Assembly: GCF_029543155.1 (NCBI RefSeq)
Contig: NZ_JARQXA010000001.1
Location: 124,001-188,000, forward strand
DNA from: Sphingomonas sp. HITSZ_GF
GTDB lineage: Bacteria > Pseudomonadota > Alphaproteobacteria > Sphingomonadales > Sphingomonadaceae
Length of the DNA stretch: 64,000 nt
Direction: 5' to 3'
Shown: one piece after another, positions 42,666-52,382 of the stretch
Layout: every line of letters begins with the position of its first letter
Numbering within the stretch: the first letter of the stretch is position 1
Translations under genes and position numbers: made by a program
The notes under the pieces: model-generated
What the model saw: only the letters and a program-made list of their open reading frames with translations
The model's database searches: none
Told to the model about the DNA's origin: nothing

Positions 42666-43817
42666 TCAGGCGCGCTGCACGACCGTTTCGATATAGGCGT
42701 CGAGCACCTTCTGGTTGATCGCGTTCCACACATAGGCGCTGGCGATCTCGTGCCCGGCGACACCGGCGGCCTTTCGTGCCGCATGGTCCTCGCAATAATG
42801 CTGGATCGCGTCGGCATAGCGGCCCACCGCGCCCTTGCCGGGCTGCACCAGGATGCCGCTGACATTCTCCTCGACCATGCCGACCGGGCCGACCGCATGG
42901 GCGGCGACCACCGGCACGCCCGCGGCCATCGCTTCCAGCGTGACGTTGCCGAAGCTCTCGGTGAGCGAGGGGTTGAAGAACACGTCCATCGAGGCGACGG
43001 CACGACCGAGATCGTCGCCCGCCTGGAAGCCGGCGAACACCGCATCGGGCACGCGCTCGGCGAACCACTCCTGCGCAGGCCCCTTGCCGATCACCAGCAC
43101 CCGGTGCTTGACCCCGCGTCGCTGCAGCTCGGCGACGACCTCGGCGAAGATGTCGAGCCCCTTTTCGAGCACCAGCCGGCCGAGGAAGCTCACTGCGACC
43201 TCGTCGTCCTGGATGCCCAGGCTGCGCCGCCATTCGAGGCTGCGGCGGCCGGGGTTGAACCGGTCATGGTTCACGCCGCGCGACCAGGTCCGCATCGGCC
43301 GGGTGACGCCCCAGCTGCGCAGCAATTCCTCCATGCCGCGGCCGGTGGGCAGCACGGTGTCGAAGCGATTGTAGAAGCGGGTGAGCGTCCAGATCAGCAG
43401 CGGGGTGACGAAGCCGATCTTGTAGTAGGAAGGATAGGTCTCGAAGCGGGTGTGGACCGACGCGACCGAGGCGATGTTGTTGCGGCGCGCCCAGGTGACC
43501 GCGCGGTGGCCGAGGATCTCCGGCGCGGAGACATGGACGAGATTGGGGGCGAAGGCCTCCAGGTCGGGCAGCACCGCCTTGATGCCCTTGGCGAACTTGT
43601 ATTCGTCGCGCCCGCCCGGCACCGGCAGCGAGGGCACGCTCACCAGATCGCCGATCGGCGGGAAGGCCGGAGTATCGGTGGTCGGCGAATAGACCCGCAC
43701 CTTCACACCCTGCTCGAGCAGATAGCCGACGAGCAGGTTGAGCGCCTGGTTCGCGCCGTCGCGGACATAATTATAGTTGCCGCTGAACAGCGCGACGCGG
43801 AGGTCGGTGGGCTTCAT
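42666..43817 (-). CDS. glycosyltransferase family 4
   Basis: 383 residues from the ATG at 43817; upstream residues of a longer frame are not homologous. It is a GT-B enzyme: N-terminal FSGNYNYVRDGANQALNLLV, SVHTRFETYPSYY, SFLGRLVLEKGLDIF for the start of the second domain, and ESFGNVTLEAMAAGVPVVA with the E-x7-E motif. It resembles the mannosyl/glucosyl transferases acting on membrane lipids such as MgtA-type glycolipid synthases. The acceptor is unknown. Confidence 0.93.
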   Translation of the reverse strand: MKPTDLRVALFSGNYNYVRDGANQALNLLVGYLLEQGVKVRVYSPTTDTPAFPPIGDLVSVPSLPVPGGRDEYKFAKGIKAVLPDLEAFAPNLVHVSAPEILGHRAVTWARRNNIASVASVHTRFETYPSYYKIGFVTPLLIWTLTRFYNRFDTVLPTGRGMEELLRSWGVTRPMRTWSRGVNHDRFNPGRRSLEWRRSLGIQDDEVAVSFLGRLVLEKGLDIFAEVVAELQRRGVKHRVLVIGKGPAQEWFAERVPDAVFAGFQAGDDLGRAVASMDVFFNPSLTESFGNVTLEAMAAGVPVVAAHAVGPVGMVEENVSGILVQPGKGAVGRYADAIQHYCEDHAARKAAGVAGHEIASAYVWNAINQKVLDAYIETVVQRA

Positions 43818-43884
43818 GGCGCGCGCGATACCGCCCGCGGGCGCGAGGGGCAACCTTGTGGCGGTGTGGCGAATTGTCTCGGCC

Positions 43885-44103
43885 ATGAGCAACAGTTTTC
43901 GAAAAGGCGCCAGGGTCCGCTGGACCTGGGCCGACGACACCGCGCACGGCCGGATCGAGGAGCGTTTCGAGCGGCGCGTGCAGCGGACCTTCAAGGGAAC
44001 GAAGGTGGTGCGCAACGGCAGTGGGGAGAACCCCGCCTATCTGATCGTGCAGGAGGATGGCACGAAGCTGCTCAAGCTGGGTGCCGAGCTGGCGGCGGAT
44101 TGA
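43885..44103 (+). CDS. DUF2945 (hypervirulence-associated TUDOR-like) protein
   Basis: 72 residues from the ATG at 43885: FRKGARVRWTWADDTAHGRIEERF, VRNGSGENPAYLIVQEDG, LKLGAEL. The short all-beta pattern is that of the DUF2945 TUDOR-like domain. Function is unknown. It is transcribed away from the glycosyltransferase and followed by radA. Confidence 0.88.
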   Translation: MSNSFRKGARVRWTWADDTAHGRIEERFERRVQRTFKGTKVVRNGSGENPAYLIVQEDGTKLLKLGAELAAD

Positions 44104-44179
44104 GCGGGATCGCCGGGCCGGCGCGGCGCGGGCGTTCAAAAGGCTTGTTCCCTACATGTTCTCGCGCTAGGCCTCGCGC

Positions 44180-45550
44180 ATGGCGAAACCCAAGAAGCGC
44201 TACGTCTGCCAGGCCTGCGGCTCGGTCTCCTCGCAATGGGCGGGGCAATGCACCGATTGCGGCGAGTGGAACCAGCTCGTCGAGGATGCCGGGGCGAACG
44301 TGACGCCGTTCATGGCGCGACACAATCTCCAGTCGGGCGGGCGGGCGATCCAGCTGACCGGGCTCAACACCGACATCGCGCTGCCCGAGCGGACCTCGAC
44401 CGGGATCGCCGAGCTCGATCGCGCGCTGGGCGGCGGCTTCGTCGAAGGCTCGGCGACGCTGATCGGCGGCGATCCGGGCATCGGCAAGTCGACGCTGCTG
44501 CTGCAGGCGGCGGCGAAGATCGCGATGCGCGGGCTCAAGGTCGCCTATGTCTCGGGCGAGGAAGCGGCGGACCAGGTCCGGCTGCGCGCGCGCCGGCTGG
44601 GGCTGGGCAAGGCGCCGGTGCTGCTCGCCGCGGCGACGTCGGTACGCGACATCCTGACGACGATGGGGGAGGGCGAGCCGCCCGCGCTGCTGATCATCGA
44701 TTCGATCCAGACGATGCATTCGGACCTGATCGAGGGCGCGCCGGGGACGGTGAGCCAGGTCCGCGCCGCCTCGGGCGAGCTCATCCGCTTCGCCAAGGAG
44801 CGCGGCACCGCGGTGATCCTGGTCGGCCACGTCACCAAGGACGGCAGCATCGCCGGCCCGCGCGTGCTCGAGCACATGGTCGATACCGTGCTCGCCTTCG
44901 AGGGGGAGCGCAGCCACCAGTATCGCATCCTGCGCGCGGTGAAGAACCGCTTCGGCGGCACCGACGAGATCGGCGTGTTCGCGATGCAGACCGAGGGGCT
45001 CGAGGAAGTCTCCAACCCGTCCTCGCTGTTCCTCACGTCGCGCGACGAGAGCGTGACCGGCACGGTGGTGTTCCCGGCGCTGGAAGGCACGCGGCCGGTG
45101 CTGATCGAAGTCCAGGCGCTGACCGTGCGGCTGGCGTCGGGCGCGACGCCGCGGCGCGCGGTGGTGGGCTGGGACAGCGGGCGGCTGGCGATGATCCTCG
45201 CGGTGCTAGAGGCGCGCTGCGGGCTGAGCTTCTCGACCTGCGAAGTCTATCTCAACATCGCCGGCGGCTACCGGGTGCAGGATCCCGCGGCGGACCTGGC
45301 AGTGGCGGCGGCGTTGGTTTCAGCATTGAGCGAACGGCCGATCCCGGCGGACGCAGTGGTGTTCGGCGAGATCGCGCTGTCGGGCGAGGTGCGGCCGGTC
45401 GCGCACGGCGCGCTGCGCTGCAGGGAAGCGGCCAAGCTCGGCTTCGCCCGGGCGCTGGCGCCAGTGGCGCAGGTCAACGACAAGGGAGGGCTGTCGCTGG
45501 CCGGGTTCAAGTCACTCGGCCAGTTCGTGGATCATCTGCTCGGGCGGTGA
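44180..45550 (+). CDS. radA: DNA repair protein RadA
   Basis: 456 residues with the RadA layout: N-terminal Cys4 zinc finger (YVCQACGS ... CTDCGEW), RecA-like ATPase with GGDPGIGKST and LLIIDSIQTMHS, the RadA-specific KNRFGGTDEIGVF, and a C-terminal Lon-protease-like domain (GGYRVQDPAADLAVAAALVSA). It acts in recombination, extending D-loops. The length is normal. Confidence 0.98.
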   Translation: MAKPKKRYVCQACGSVSSQWAGQCTDCGEWNQLVEDAGANVTPFMARHNLQSGGRAIQLTGLNTDIALPERTSTGIAELDRALGGGFVEGSATLIGGDPGIGKSTLLLQAAAKIAMRGLKVAYVSGEEAADQVRLRARRLGLGKAPVLLAAATSVRDILTTMGEGEPPALLIIDSIQTMHSDLIEGAPGTVSQVRAASGELIRFAKERGTAVILVGHVTKDGSIAGPRVLEHMVDTVLAFEGERSHQYRILRAVKNRFGGTDEIGVFAMQTEGLEEVSNPSSLFLTSRDESVTGTVVFPALEGTRPVLIEVQALTVRLASGATPRRAVVGWDSGRLAMILAVLEARCGLSFSTCEVYLNIAGGYRVQDPAADLAVAAALVSALSERPIPADAVVFGEIALSGEVRPVAHGALRCREAAKLGFARALAPVAQVNDKGGLSLAGFKSLGQFVDHLLGR

Positions 45551-45604
45551 GTTTGGGCGGCGAGGGGGCTATCCTTTCCGCCACTTACACCGCAAAGTGA
45601 GGAC

Positions 45605-46159
45605 ATGAAGCGAAGCACTGCCATTTCCATCGCCTCGGGCGTCGCGGTCGCCGCGATCGGCGGCATCTTCCTCTATTCGCGTGCGACCCGCCCGCCGGTG
45701 ATCAACACCAAGGTGCCCGAGCCGGCGAAGCCGGTCGATCTCGCCCGCTATCTCGGCAAATGGTACGAGCTGGCGCGGCACGAGAACCGCTTCGAGAAGG
45801 GGCTCGACGCCGTCACCGCGGAATATGCGCTGCTCGATGACGGCAAGATCAGCGTGATCAACAGCGGCACGCTGAACGGCCAGCGCAGCGTTTCCGAAGG
45901 CAAGGCGGTGGTCGCCGACGAGGCGACGGGCGCCAAGCTCAAGGTCTCGTTCTTCGGCCCGCTCTACACCGGCGACTATTGGGTGCTCGATCACGGCGAC
46001 GACTATGAATGGTCGATCGTCGGCGAGCCGAGCGGGCGCTATCTGTGGGTACTGGCGCGCGAGGCAGTGCCGCCCTCGGCGCTGGCGCAGGCAGTGATGA
46101 AGCGGGTCGAGGAGCTCGGCTATGACCGCTGGGCGCTGCGCATCACCCGGCAGGGCTAG
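45605..46159 (+). CDS. lipocalin family protein (Blc-like)
   Basis: 184 residues with an N-terminal membrane segment or signal anchor (AISIASGVAVAAIGGIFLY). The lipocalin signature is LARYLGKWYELARHENRFEKG, followed by the barrel strands and YLWVLAREAVPP. Members bind lipids or small hydrophobic molecules in the envelope. No lipobox Cys is seen, unlike E. coli Blc. Confidence 0.92.
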   Translation: MKRSTAISIASGVAVAAIGGIFLYSRATRPPVINTKVPEPAKPVDLARYLGKWYELARHENRFEKGLDAVTAEYALLDDGKISVINSGTLNGQRSVSEGKAVVADEATGAKLKVSFFGPLYTGDYWVLDHGDDYEWSIVGEPSGRYLWVLAREAVPPSALAQAVMKRVEELGYDRWALRITRQG

Positions 46160-46553
46160 CTAGCGCGTATCGACATTCGGCGGCGACGGTTCGCATTCCA
46201 AGATCCTCTCCCTCCGGGGGAGGATTGAATGGCGATACACCTAGCCTCCAACACGGCGCGGCGTGGCGACTCGGCAAAGGACACAAAGTACATGCCTAGA
46301 GCCTGATTTTACCGGCACTGCGTTGACACAGTTCCCGCGAATGCCGCGCATCTCGCAACATCCTTGCGCGGGCCTGATCCTATCTTTCCAACATGGTCAA
46401 AGAGCGACCGGTCCAGGGGCCCGGCCGGCTGAGCCAAGCAGGCGAAATCCTACATTGCAAGGGTGTGGCAGGCAGGGTGGGACTTCCCTGACTTGTCGCT
46501 TCCGTCCGCGACGGCCTTTCGCGTATAGGCGTCTCCGGGAGGGACGTGTTCCG
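46160..46553. other. 394-bp intergenic region
   Basis: No convincing gene. A hairpin ATCCTC/GAGGAT with further CCC/GGG pairing (46203-46225) follows the lipocalin stop and may act in termination, without a T-tract. The rest is unassigned; a GGAGGGACG ribosome-binding site for the next gene lies at its end. Confidence 0.6.
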
Positions 46554-47120
46554 ATGACTTTGACCGGGCTCGACATCATCGTGCTGCTCGCGATCGGCGG
46601 CGCTGCCGTGCTGGGATTCCTGCGCGGCTTCGTCACCGAAGTGCTGGCGCTGGTTGCGTGGCTGCTGATCGTGCTGGCGCTCAAGCTTTTCCACACGCCG
46701 CTCGCCTCGGCGCTGTCCGGCGTGGTCGGCACGGCGCAGGGCGGCGCAGTGCTGGCCTTCGTCATCCTGGTCGGCGTCACCTATTTCGGCGGGCGGCTGC
46801 TCGCCCGCGCGATCGGTTCGCGGACGCGCGAGAGCTTCCTCGGCCCGATCGACCGGGCGCTGGGCCTGGGCTTCGGCGCGCTGAAGGGGCTGATCCTGGT
46901 GAGCATCGCCTTCCTGCTGCTCGTGCTGCTGTTCGACACGGTGAGCGGCGGCCCGTCGAAGCGGCCGCAATGGATCACCCAGTCGACGACCTATCCGCTG
47001 CTCAACGCCACCAGCGCGAGCATCGCCGATTTCGTCGATCGCCGCCGCAAGGGCGAGCCGGTGTTCGGCGGCGAGCAGGACAACGGCGCCATCGCGAACG
47101 AAACGAATTCTACCCGATAG
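46554..47120 (+). CDS. CvpA family membrane protein
   Basis: 188 residues from the ATG at 46554, with GGAGGGACG upstream. Four hydrophobic helices: LDIIVLLAIGGAAVLGFLRG, VLALVAWLLIVLALKLF, AVLAFVILVGVTYFGG and LGALKGLILVSIAFLLL-like. GFLRGF near the N-terminus is the CvpA signature. CvpA proteins sit in the inner membrane; in E. coli needed for colicin V release. No purF follows here. Confidence 0.93.
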   Translation: MTLTGLDIIVLLAIGGAAVLGFLRGFVTEVLALVAWLLIVLALKLFHTPLASALSGVVGTAQGGAVLAFVILVGVTYFGGRLLARAIGSRTRESFLGPIDRALGLGFGALKGLILVSIAFLLLVLLFDTVSGGPSKRPQWITQSTTYPLLNATSASIADFVDRRRKGEPVFGGEQDNGAIANETNSTR

Positions 47121-47161
47121 GGGGTCGCGCATCGCGTGCAGCTCCCCTAAGTCGGGGGTGC

Positions 47162-47587
47162 ATGAACGCGCCGCTCTACAACACCGAAATCCTGCGCCTG
47201 GCGGCTTCCGTGCCGTTCGAGGCACGGCTGGCGGAGGCGACGGCCTCTGTCGAAAAGCGCTCCCCGGTCTGCGGGAGCCGCGTTACCGTCGATGTGAACC
47301 TGGATGAGGCGGGCCGTGTCGCCGCGATCGGGCTGGTGGTGCGCGCCTGCGCGCTCGGCCAGGCATCGGCGGCGCTGATGGAGGCGCATGCGGTGGGCCG
47401 CTCGCTCGAAGAGCTGGAGGCGGCGCGCGACGATCTCGCCGCCTGGCTCGCCGGCGAACGGGCAAGGCCGCCCGAATGGCCGGGGCTCGACCTGTTCACG
47501 CCCGCGCTTGCGCATCGCGGGCGCCACGCCGCGATCCGGCTCGCCTTCGAGGCGGTAGCCGAAGCCGCAAGCAAGGCGCGCGGCTGA
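47162..47587 (+). CDS. iron-sulfur cluster scaffold (IscU/NifU N-terminal-like) protein
   Basis: 141 residues: YNTEILRLAASVPF, the first metal-binding Cys in SPVCGSRVTVDVNLDEAG, the second in VVRACALGQASAALM. The third Cys of canonical IscU, near residue 105, is not present, so it is a divergent member of the sphingomonad type. Its stop overlaps the ATG of the antiporter gene. Confidence 0.85.
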   Translation: MNAPLYNTEILRLAASVPFEARLAEATASVEKRSPVCGSRVTVDVNLDEAGRVAAIGLVVRACALGQASAALMEAHAVGRSLEELEAARDDLAAWLAGERARPPEWPGLDLFTPALAHRGRHAAIRLAFEAVAEAASKARG

Positions 47588-49368
47588 TGGAGCATGCCGA
47601 AACCTCGCTGCTCAGCGAATATGTGCCGCTGCTCGGCTTCGCGCTCGTCTTCGTCCTGATCTTCCGCCGCTTCGGCCTGGGCGCCACGCTCGGCTATCTC
47701 GTCGCCGGCGCGATCGTCGGGCCGCAGGTGCTGGGGCTGGTCGGAGATGCCGAGAGCAAGATGGGCATCGCCGAGCTCGGCATCGCGCTGCTGCTGTTCC
47801 TGGTCGGCCTCGAACTGAGCCCGGCGCGGCTCTGGCGGATGCGGCGCGACATCTTCGGACTCGGCCTGCTCCAGGTGTCGATCTGCGGGCTGGTGGTGGC
47901 GGCGATGGTCTGGATCGCAACCGGCAGCTCGATCGGTGCGGCGCTGGCGCTGGGCCTGCCGCTGGCGCTGTCGTCCACCGCGCAGGTGCTGCCGATGCTG
48001 CAATCGGCCGGCCGCCTGCGCACGCCCTTCGGCGAGCGCGCCTTTGCGATCCTGCTGTTCCAGGACCTGTCGATCGTCCCGCTGATCACTATTGTCGCCG
48101 CGCTCTCGCGCAACCCGCATGCGCAGAGCGGCCCGCCGGGCTGGCTGCTCGGCATCTATACGGTGCTCGCGATCATCGGGTTGATCCTGGCCGGCCGCTA
48201 TCTGCTGCGCCCATTGTTCCGGCTGATCGGCAATCTCGGCGAGCGCGAGATGTTCATCTTCGCCGGGCTGTTCACGGTGATCGCCGCAGCGGCGGTCATG
48301 GAGGCAATCGGGCTTTCGGCGGCGCTGGGCGCGTTCATCGCCGGCGTGATGCTGGCCGACAGCCCCTATCGCCACGAGCTGGAAGCGGATGTCGAGCCGT
48401 TCCGCTCGATACTGCTGGGCCTGTTCTTCCTGGCGGTGGGCATGACGCTCAACCTGCACGCGATCGCCGAGCGGCCGTTCTTCGTCGTCGGCATGGCGCT
48501 GGCGCTGATCGCCGCCAAGGCCGCGATCATCATGGGGCTGGGTCTGTTGTTCGGCATGCCGCGGCGGCAGGCCTTTGCGCTGGGCGTGTTGCTCAGCCAG
48601 GGCGGCGAGTTCGGCTTCGTGCTGTTCGCCCAGGCCCAGTCGGCGATGCTGATCGAGGGACAGGCAGCGAGCATCTTCGGCGCGATCGTGACCCTCTCGA
48701 TGGCGACCACGCCGTTCCTGATGATGGCGACCAGGCGGCTGCGCGTGGAGCCGGCACCCAGCGCCGAGGGGCTCGACGCGCCCCGGCATGAAGGCTCGAA
48801 CGCGGTGGTCATCGGCTATGGCCGTTTCGGGCAGACGGTGGCGCAGATGCTGCTTTCGCAGGACATTCCGGTCACCATCATCGATACCGATGTCGAGATG
48901 ATCCAGACCGCCAACGATTTCGGCATGAAGGTCTATTATGGCGACGGGCTGCGCATCGACATGCTGCGCCAGGCGGGCGCGGCCGAAGCCGAGCTGGTGA
49001 TGTTCTGCAACGACGGCGACAAGATCGACACCGATTTCCTGGAAGCGGTGCATCATGCCTTCCCCAAGGCGACGGTGTTCGTGCGTGCCTATGACCGGCG
49101 CAGCGTGATCAAGATGAAGGGCGCGCCGGTGGGCGGCGTGGTGCGCGAGGTGCTGGAAAGCGCGGTGATGATGGCGCGGCAGGCGATGCAGGCGGTGGGG
49201 GTCGACCAGCGCGAGATCGACAAGACCGAGGCGGAGTACCGCAAGCGCGACAATGCCCGGCTCGACGTGCAGCGCGAGACCGGCGACCTGCGCGCGGGGA
49301 TCGACGGGATGATCACCCATGCCAGCAAGGCGGCGGCGATCGAGATCGATCTGGAGGGTTCGGGATGA
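47587..49368 (+). CDS. CPA2 monovalent cation:proton antiporter with TrkA-N domain (KefB/YbaL-like)
   Basis: 593 residues. The N-terminal ~400 residues form 12 helices with GLELSPARLWRMR and the conserved GLSAALGAFIAGVMLADSPY. The C-terminal Rossmann TrkA-N domain reads VVIGYGRFGQTVAQMLL and YYGDGLRIDML. It exchanges K+ or another cation for protons at the inner membrane under nucleotide or redox control. Confidence 0.95.
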   Translation: MEHAETSLLSEYVPLLGFALVFVLIFRRFGLGATLGYLVAGAIVGPQVLGLVGDAESKMGIAELGIALLLFLVGLELSPARLWRMRRDIFGLGLLQVSICGLVVAAMVWIATGSSIGAALALGLPLALSSTAQVLPMLQSAGRLRTPFGERAFAILLFQDLSIVPLITIVAALSRNPHAQSGPPGWLLGIYTVLAIIGLILAGRYLLRPLFRLIGNLGEREMFIFAGLFTVIAAAAVMEAIGLSAALGAFIAGVMLADSPYRHELEADVEPFRSILLGLFFLAVGMTLNLHAIAERPFFVVGMALALIAAKAAIIMGLGLLFGMPRRQAFALGVLLSQGGEFGFVLFAQAQSAMLIEGQAASIFGAIVTLSMATTPFLMMATRRLRVEPAPSAEGLDAPRHEGSNAVVIGYGRFGQTVAQMLLSQDIPVTIIDTDVEMIQTANDFGMKVYYGDGLRIDMLRQAGAAEAELVMFCNDGDKIDTDFLEAVHHAFPKATVFVRAYDRRSVIKMKGAPVGGVVREVLESAVMMARQAMQAVGVDQREIDKTEAEYRKRDNARLDVQRETGDLRAGIDGMITHASKAAAIEIDLEGSG

Positions 49369-49706
49369 CGCGAACGGTTGTGGTGCTCGCGGCGCTCTCG
49401 GGCGCGCTCGCGGTGGCGGCGGGCGCGTTCGCGGCGCACGGCGCGAGCGGGCAGGCGGCCGAGTGGCTCAAGACCGGCGGCCACTATCAGCTGATCCATG
49501 CCGTGGCTGCGCTGGTCGCGGTTAGGATGGGCGCGCGGATCTCGCCCTGGCTGTTCGTCGGCGGTGGCGCGGTGTTCGCGGGGACGCTCTATCTGATGGC
49601 GTTCGGTGCGCCGCGCTGGTTCGGCGCGATTACGCCGATCGGCGGCGTGGCGCTGATCGCTGGATGGCTATGCCTGGCGATCGGCGCATGGCGGCGGCCC
49701 GCCTGA
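49365..49706 (+). CDS. DUF423 small membrane protein
   Basis: 113 residues with four hydrophobic segments and the DUF423 signature AFAAHGASGQAAEWLKTGGHYQ, LIHAVAAL and GAITPIGGVALIAGW. Family function is unknown (E. coli YgdD). It overlaps the antiporter by 4 bp and its end overlaps the next gene by 19 bp. Confidence 0.92.
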   Translation: MTRTVVVLAALSGALAVAAGAFAAHGASGQAAEWLKTGGHYQLIHAVAALVAVRMGARISPWLFVGGGAVFAGTLYLMAFGAPRWFGAITPIGGVALIAGWLCLAIGAWRRPA

Positions 49707-50326
49707 ACCCGGGCGACTTCATCCGGACGCGGCTGCCGCTGCTGCCCGTGCCCGGCATCCCCGAGATAGTGCTGCACAAGGCAGTGCCGGCCAGCGGGCT
49801 CGGCCGGCTGGCGGCGGAGGACGATGCGTTCGGCTCGCCCTATTGGGCCTATTACTGGCTGGGCGGGCTCGCGCTGGCGCGCTTCGTGCTGGACCGGCCG
49901 GGCTTTGTGGCCGGGCGGCGCGTGCTCGATCTGGGCTGCGGCTCGGGGCTGGTGGCGATCGCTGCGGCCAAGGCGGGCGCGGCGCAGGTGCTGGCGGCGG
50001 ATATCGATCGCTATGCGGTGACGGCGACGCGGCTGAATGCCGAGGCGAACGGCGTGGCTTTCGAGACGGTGCACGCCGACCTGACCGAGGGGCTGGTGCC
50101 GGCAGTCGACCTGATCCTTGCCGGCGATGTCTTCTACGATCCCGAGTCGGCGGCGCGGGTCATGCCGTTCCTGGAGCGCTGCCGGGCGGCGGGGGTGGAG
50201 GTGCTGGTCGGCGATCCGCGGCGGACGTCGCTGCCGGTGGCGCGGATGCGGGCGCTGGCGGAGTATAGGTTTGCCGAGACGGATAGCGGCATGATGCGGG
50301 TCAGCGAGGTGTTTGCGTTCGATTGA
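49688..50326 (+). CDS. class I methyltransferase, probable ETF-beta lysine methyltransferase
   Basis: 212 residues from the ATG at 49688. SAM-binding VLDLGCGSGLVAIAAAKAG, acidic LAADIDRYAVTATRLNAEAN, and LILAGDVFYD, the pattern of the ETF-beta lysine methyltransferase (METTL20-like) family. PYWAYYWLGGLALARFVLD at the N-terminus also fits. It would methylate electron transfer flavoprotein beta. A generic L11-type protein methyltransferase is the alternative. Confidence 0.85.
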   Translation: MAAARLNPGDFIRTRLPLLPVPGIPEIVLHKAVPASGLGRLAAEDDAFGSPYWAYYWLGGLALARFVLDRPGFVAGRRVLDLGCGSGLVAIAAAKAGAAQVLAADIDRYAVTATRLNAEANGVAFETVHADLTEGLVPAVDLILAGDVFYDPESAARVMPFLERCRAAGVEVLVGDPRRTSLPVARMRALAEYRFAETDSGMMRVSEVFAFD

Positions 50327-50333
50327 AACCAAC

Positions 50334-50422
50334 CGTCATGCTGAACTTGTTTCAGCATCCAACTCTCCTCCTGCGATATCGCCTGAGGGACGTTGGACCC
50401 TGAAACAAGTTCAGGGTGACGG
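50334..50422. repeat. REP-like palindromic element, family 1, copy 2
   Basis: Hairpins CATGCTGAACTTGTTTCAGCAT-like and ACCCTGAAACAAGTTCAGGGT-like flank GCGATATC. It is the inverted copy of the element at 38401-38489 and lies between convergent genes. Confidence 0.85.
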
Positions 50423-50447
50423 CCTGGATCGGGGTCGTCGAAGGGCG

Positions 50448-52322
50448 CTATTCCGCCCCCACGATCTTCGCCACGCCGGCTGCCGCGTTCGGGTGATACC
50501 CCGCCTTGGCGGCCTCGTAGAAGCGTAGCGCGATCGGCTTGCCCCAGTCGCCCTGGGCCATCAGGTCCTTGTAGATCGGATAGATCAGCAGCCCGCGGCC
50601 GACGCGCTTCACGAATGCCTCGATGCCGGGCAGCGCCGGCTCGTAGCGGTTGGCGATCGCCAGCTCGGCCCAGGCCGAGCGGACATAGGCGTTGTTCGAG
50701 GCAGACAGGCCGAGCGTCTCGTCGAGTTCCTTGAGGCGCGCGGGCGATTGCTGGCGGGGCAGGCCGTTGAGGAAGCGGAGCCATTGCTGGGTCGCCCAGC
50801 CGTTCGGCTGCACCGCGCTCGCCGGGCCGCCTGCGTTGAACGCCGCCAGCTTGGCATCGACGGCGGCGAGTGTCTCCGACGTCACGTGCACGGCATTGTC
50901 GGGCAGGCCGGCCTGATAGGCCCAGCGATCGAGCTCGAGCTTGGCTTCGAGCGCCTTGTCGCCCTTGATCAGGTTGGCGCGCAGGTCCGCGAGGAAGCCG
51001 GCGGTGGTCTGCGGCTGGAAGGCGTGGCGATCGAAATAGGAGCGCAGATAGGCATCCCAGTTCGACCGGCCCACTGCCGCCTCGATCGTGCGCAGGAAGG
51101 TCGAGCCCTTGAAATAGTCGAGCTGGCCGAAGGTGGCGCCGGGATCGCCGTGGAGGCGGGTGGTCGGAGCATCCTGGCCGCCGGCATCCTTGATGTCGCG
51201 CACCAGCCCGTCCCAATCGAGATCGGCGTACATGGCGGCGCGTTCCTTGCCGTACACCGCCTCCATGATCCGGTTCTCGAAATAGGTGGTGAACCCCTCG
51301 TTGAGCCAGGAATCCGACCAGGTCGCGTTGGTGACGAGATTGCCCGACCAGCTGTGCGCCAGCTCGTGCGCGACGACGTCGGTGTTCGAGCGGTCGCCGG
51401 TGATGATCGTCGGCGTCAGGAAGGTGAGGGTGGGGTTCTCCATGCCGCCATAGGGGAAGCTCGGCGGCAGGACGAGCATGTCGTAGCGGCCCCAGCGGTA
51501 GGGGCCGTAAAGCGCCTGCGCGGCGTCGATCATCTTCTCGACATCGCCGACTTCATAGGCGGCAGCATCGAGCTGGCTCGGCTCGGCCCAGACGCCCGAG
51601 CGCGGACCCGTTGCCTTGAAGGCGAGGTCGCCCACGGCCATCGCGATCAGATAGGGCGGCACCGGCTTGTCCATCCGGAAGCGGAACCGGCGCTTCTGGT
51701 GCGGCACCAGCTCGCCCTTGTCGCCGTCGAGCCGCTCGCCGCTCATCACCGCGACGAAGCCGTCGGGCACGGTGAGCGTGGCCGACCAGGTCTGGCGGAT
51801 GCCGGGGCTGTCCTGGGTGGGGATCCAGCTGCGATTGTTGATCGGCTGGCCCTGGCTGAACAGATAGGGGATCTTCTTGCCCGCGGTCAGCTCGGGTGCC
51901 AGCCACTGGAGCGCTGAGGCGCCGGGCCGGGTCTTGTAGCGGATCAGGATCTGCTTGTTGCCCTCGAGCTGCACGGTCAGCGCCGAGCCGAGATCCTTGT
52001 CGCGCGGACCGATGGCGAAGGGCAGCGGCTTGCCCTTGGGGCAGGTGACTTGCTGGATTTCGAGATCGTCGACGTCGAGCACGATCTTCGTCGCGCCCTT
52101 GGCCGCCAGCACATCGAGCGTCGCGACGCCCGACAGAGTCTTGCTGGCGAAATCGACGTCGAGGTTCAAGTCGACATGAGTGACGCGCGCCACCTGCGGC
52201 TCGGCGTGGGTCCAAGCGTCCTTCGCCTCGGGCGTGGTCAGGATCGGGGCGGGCTTGCCGGTCTGGGCGGCGGCGGGCGCGGCGATCACGATCGCGGCGG
52301 CGAGGGCGGGGAGGATACGCAT
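50448..52322 (-). CDS. M1-family metallopeptidase (aminopeptidase)
   Basis: 624 residues with a signal peptide (MRILPALAAAIVIAAPAAAQ). The M1 features are GGMENP, the zinc motif HELAHSWSGN and the third ligand Glu 18 residues on in WLNEGFTTYFE. Strands THVDLNLDVDFASKTLSGVATLDV begin the N-terminal saddle domain. The C-terminal domain is like leukotriene A4 hydrolase/aminopeptidase. It trims peptides in the periplasm. Confidence 0.96.
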   Translation of the reverse strand: MRILPALAAAIVIAAPAAAQTGKPAPILTTPEAKDAWTHAEPQVARVTHVDLNLDVDFASKTLSGVATLDVLAAKGATKIVLDVDDLEIQQVTCPKGKPLPFAIGPRDKDLGSALTVQLEGNKQILIRYKTRPGASALQWLAPELTAGKKIPYLFSQGQPINNRSWIPTQDSPGIRQTWSATLTVPDGFVAVMSGERLDGDKGELVPHQKRRFRFRMDKPVPPYLIAMAVGDLAFKATGPRSGVWAEPSQLDAAAYEVGDVEKMIDAAQALYGPYRWGRYDMLVLPPSFPYGGMENPTLTFLTPTIITGDRSNTDVVAHELAHSWSGNLVTNATWSDSWLNEGFTTYFENRIMEAVYGKERAAMYADLDWDGLVRDIKDAGGQDAPTTRLHGDPGATFGQLDYFKGSTFLRTIEAAVGRSNWDAYLRSYFDRHAFQPQTTAGFLADLRANLIKGDKALEAKLELDRWAYQAGLPDNAVHVTSETLAAVDAKLAAFNAGGPASAVQPNGWATQQWLRFLNGLPRQQSPARLKELDETLGLSASNNAYVRSAWAELAIANRYEPALPGIEAFVKRVGRGLLIYPIYKDLMAQGDWGKPIALRFYEAAKAGYHPNAAAGVAKIVGAE

Positions 52323-52382
52323 GGCGGCGTGCTAAGCCGATCGGCGATGAACGGCAACTGATCGCCCCTGTGCGACGGCATT